The notes under the pieces: model-generated
Database searches by the model: none
Told to the model about the DNA's origin: nothing
What the model saw: only the letters and a program-made list of their open reading frames with translations
NCBI GenBank assembly: GCA_001643675.2
Contig: LSRY02000004.1
Span: forward strand, 1 to 64,000
Direction: 5' to 3'
Length of the DNA stretch: 64,000 nucleotides
Source: Monocercomonoides exilis
Lineage: Eukaryota; Preaxostyla; Oxymonadida; Polymastigidae
Translations under genes and position numbers: made by a program
Shown here: positions 62,001 to 64,000 of the stretch, piece after piece
Position numbering within the stretch: position 1 is the stretch's first letter
Layout of the letters: the number at the start of each line of letters is the position of its first letter

Positions 62001-62321
62001 AAAAAATAATTGGTTTTGCAATCAAATTTGATGTTAAACCCTTCTTCTGGCAGAACAAGAAATTTTCGTGATTTAATTTCCTCAAAAAATTTTGTTTGCG
62101 CCATGTAATTTTTAGTGAATCTCACTATCAGCTGTTCATAAGTCCTTTGTCAAATAACAATTATTATCGATGAAAATCTAAAATTATTAAATAATTATTA
62201 AAAACTTTATTGTATCTTTACTTCGCTGGATCACTGATGGAATGCCATCCCAAAGGGTTGTTGTAAAATCGATAGATGGATCATTTGCATATGGATGAGG
62301 AAAAGAAGCCTGTTGAGCCAT
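59057..62321 (-). CDS. F-BAR protein with five SH3 domains, seven exons
   Basis: The exons, on the minus strand, are 62222-62321 (ATG, MAQQASF), about 62040-62144, 61766-61970, 61606-61710, 61335-61538, 59305-61218 and 59057-59215. Exons 3-7 join in frame. The N-terminal 280 residues are a membrane-curving F-BAR helix bundle (TLWDGIPSVIQR ... EEGTISIAWNGSKEAV ... EYLENCRKSV-type end). A Ser/Ala/Gln-rich scaffold then carries five SH3 domains with the ALYxF/ALYDF, ESGW, GFVPxxYxE signatures: near RRVLYEFVATNE, RRALYEFTGTDA, RRALYQFDAEDS, RRALYDFEAEED, and a last one, VLYEYTAESE...YVPANYIQLF, encoded mostly by the final exon. PACSIN/syndapin- and Cip4-like proteins of this layout link membrane tubulation to dynamin or actin machinery; five SH3s is more than usual. 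The exon 1/2 junction is one base out of phase as read, so that boundary is uncertain. Confidence 0.85.
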
Positions 62322-62946
62322 GGTTAAAGTTTATAATCTTAATTAATATGGGTGAATTTTCAATAATTGAAAGCGAATGTCCAGTTCAAATAATATATTT
62401 GTGAAATAAGAGAGAAAATTCACCATTTCAAGGCACTTATGTCAGAAACAAGAAATTTTTTTTATATCAAAACCAAAAAAAATTAATTAACAAAACGCAT
62501 AAGACTTCTATAAATAAATAAACATTAAATTCATTTGCTTTTCAAAAAATTAAAACTTGAATAATAACAAAAATAGTTATCAATTGTCCACATCTTTCCT
62601 CAGGAAGAAACTAATTGAATATTCTAGTAATAATCCATTGTTTCTTTTTATTTTGTCTTAACATTCACATGAAAAAAATTTTTTTTATTTTCAAAAATTT
62701 CTTCCAGTATAAATAATATTATCTATCAAAGTTCGGTTCATTATTATATACAGTCAACACTGTCGTGATGTACTCAGCAGACGCCAAAATATTTTCAAAA
62801 TAAAAGACAAATATAAAATTAATGATGCAAAATATTCAAAAATCCAAAAATCAAAAAATCCAAAAATAATATAAATTTTCAAACAAAATAAGGTCAATCA
62901 CAATAAATTTTCTTCTTCTAAGCAATGCACAAATCATAATCTTCAT
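62322..62946. other. intergenic region, no gene seen
   Basis: This A+T-rich stretch lies between two minus-strand genes. It includes the 3' end of the right-edge gene and the probable promoter of the F-BAR gene. No motif stands out. Confidence 0.55.
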
Positions 62947-63657
62947 TTACTGAAATTTAAATATGCAGCATCTCCCAGACGTCAATAACAACTCGTTGAT
63001 AGCAGAATCGCTTTCTTGACAAACTTCTTTCCGAACTGCCTCTTCTGCACAGCCTGCTTCAATGGACAGCCAATACGCTCTTCTGTTAATTCTGTTTCTT
63101 TCTTGGAGTTCTTGTTTCAGTTGAGCAATCGGGTCATTTGTGTTCAAAGAAGAATTTCCATCTGATTTGAGTTCTGAAGAAGAAGATTCAATTGGAGCTA
63201 TGCTTTTTTCATGTTCATCCTCTTCTTCTTCGCGGGCAGCACCACTTTGAGACAAAATGCTTTCTTTTGCTTCTTTGCCTTCAGACTCATCTTCTGTTGC
63301 ATCTTCTCCATCACTTTCTTCTCCTTCTCCTTCTTCTCCTTCTTCTTCTCCTTCTTCTTCTTCGCTGTCATCCATCATTTTCATGAAAGAGGTGTCGAGT
63401 GCATCTGAATCTGCCTCCTCTTCGCGAGACATTCCAACCAGCTGATGCATCAGCTCATCAAACTGCGCAGGCTCCAGCGCCATTTCTGGCTCTGCACTGC
63501 CACAGCTATTCTGGTGGAACTCCAATGGATTGGATAACGCTGCAAAAAGAAGATCTTCTTTGAGGAACTCCAATTTACCCAGTAACATCGGAGAAGCAAC
63601 TGTTTGTTGAGTGCTTGAAGAAGAGGAAGGCTGAGGCTGCTCTTCAACTTTTGATGG

Positions 63658-63689
<32 letters not shown>

Positions 63690-64000
63690 ATGATTGAGTA
63701 GCACTTTCATCTGCTATCTGCTCATCCAAAGAATGATCTTCTGAAACATCAACCCAGCTGCTGCGTGCTTCCCTCTCTGCTGCTCCGTCTTGGCTTTCCT
63801 GTCTGATGTCATCGTCTGTTTGGGCTGCTGAGGAAGTGCAGTTCAGCTTGAGAAGCATACACTTCACTTCTTCTGAAGCATTTTTCTGTGTGAGATTTTT
63901 CATTTTCATTGCTACATCGCTCAGATTGTCTTCGCCACGGCATTCCATTTCAAATGGCACACCAAAAAGAGCAAAACGTGGATTGTACAGCACAGAATAC
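62947..64000 (-). CDS. acidic, Ser-rich protein, 5' part beyond the window
   Basis: The frame is open to the right edge (RFALFGVPFEMECRGEDNLS near the edge) and has no ATG at its start in the window, so the true N-terminus lies beyond 64,000. The visible 348 residues run: short ordered segment; acidic and helical; a Ser run of about 12; Gln/Pro/Ser; a LEFLKEDLLFAALSNPLEFH helix; a run of Glu/Gly/Asp; then a Lys/Glu/Gln helix (DPIAQLKQELQERNRINRRA) and a final helical segment, stopping at 62947. No family is recognised. Simple-sequence tracts of Ser and Glu are direct observations. Confidence 0.65.

Noticed and set aside
1-64000. CRISPR array, operon, integron or prophage
   Set aside because: Repeats are not regularly spaced with unique spacers, genes have introns and separate promoters, and no phage or integrase genes are present.

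Overview
The window looks like one end of a eukaryotic chromosome. It opens with about 123 bp of C-strand telomeric repeat (CCCTAA mixed with CCTAA and CTAA), so position 1 is at or very near a left chromosome end. Genes are split by short GT-AG introns of about 43-200 nt, read in the standard code, in an A+T-rich background. The mix of features suggests a metamonad protist, possibly an oxymonad-like preaxostylan: TTAGGG-type telomeres, many short introns, and a very large beta-helix/POMP-repeat surface protein ending in a kinase-like tail. That placement is inference; no marker here fixes the taxon except an LSU rRNA fragment that could be placed by phylogeny.

Layout. 1-11.7 kb is subtelomere: telomere, a strand-asymmetric C-rich/G-poor stretch, a nest of inverted, direct and tandem repeats (1.74-4.85 kb), A+T-rich spacer, a short G+C island with hairpins (6.8-7.2 kb), spacer repeats, and a 3' fragment of LSU rRNA on the minus strand (about 7.83-8.83 kb). 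11.8-16.9 kb holds two minus-strand genes, a coiled-coil protein and an unrecognised acidic protein. 18.1-35 kb holds a three-finger RanBP2 RNA-binding protein, a roughly 4,100-residue membrane-anchored beta-helix protein with a degenerate kinase tail, and the SSU-processome factor Utp14.

35-46 kb is an unstable accessory block. It contains a broken paralogue of the giant surface protein swallowed by a 9-bp poly-serine repeat, a decayed G+C-richer gene, and a 3.8-kb DNA transposon with an IS1595/Merlin-type transposase. The transposon has inverted repeats of about 1.09 kb, each carrying the same broken host-like gene. A 190-bp inverted duplicate at 36.0 kb preserves what looks like the uninterrupted insertion site.

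46.9-64 kb is a gene-dense housekeeping block: an SLC49/FLVCR-like MFS transporter, an F-box protein with a possible RCC1-like propeller, a long coiled-coil/proline-rich/acidic protein, a TRZ/ATZ-type amidohydrolase, an F-BAR protein with five SH3 domains, and an acidic serine-rich gene that runs off the right edge.

Exon structures were worked out by hand from reading-frame continuity and GT/AG sites; no transcript data were available. Nothing here suggests operons, CRISPR arrays or prophage. The genes mostly serve separate housekeeping roles (ribosome biogenesis, RNA binding, membrane remodelling, transport, purine/triazine-type hydrolysis). The surface protein and its relics are the rapidly evolving component.
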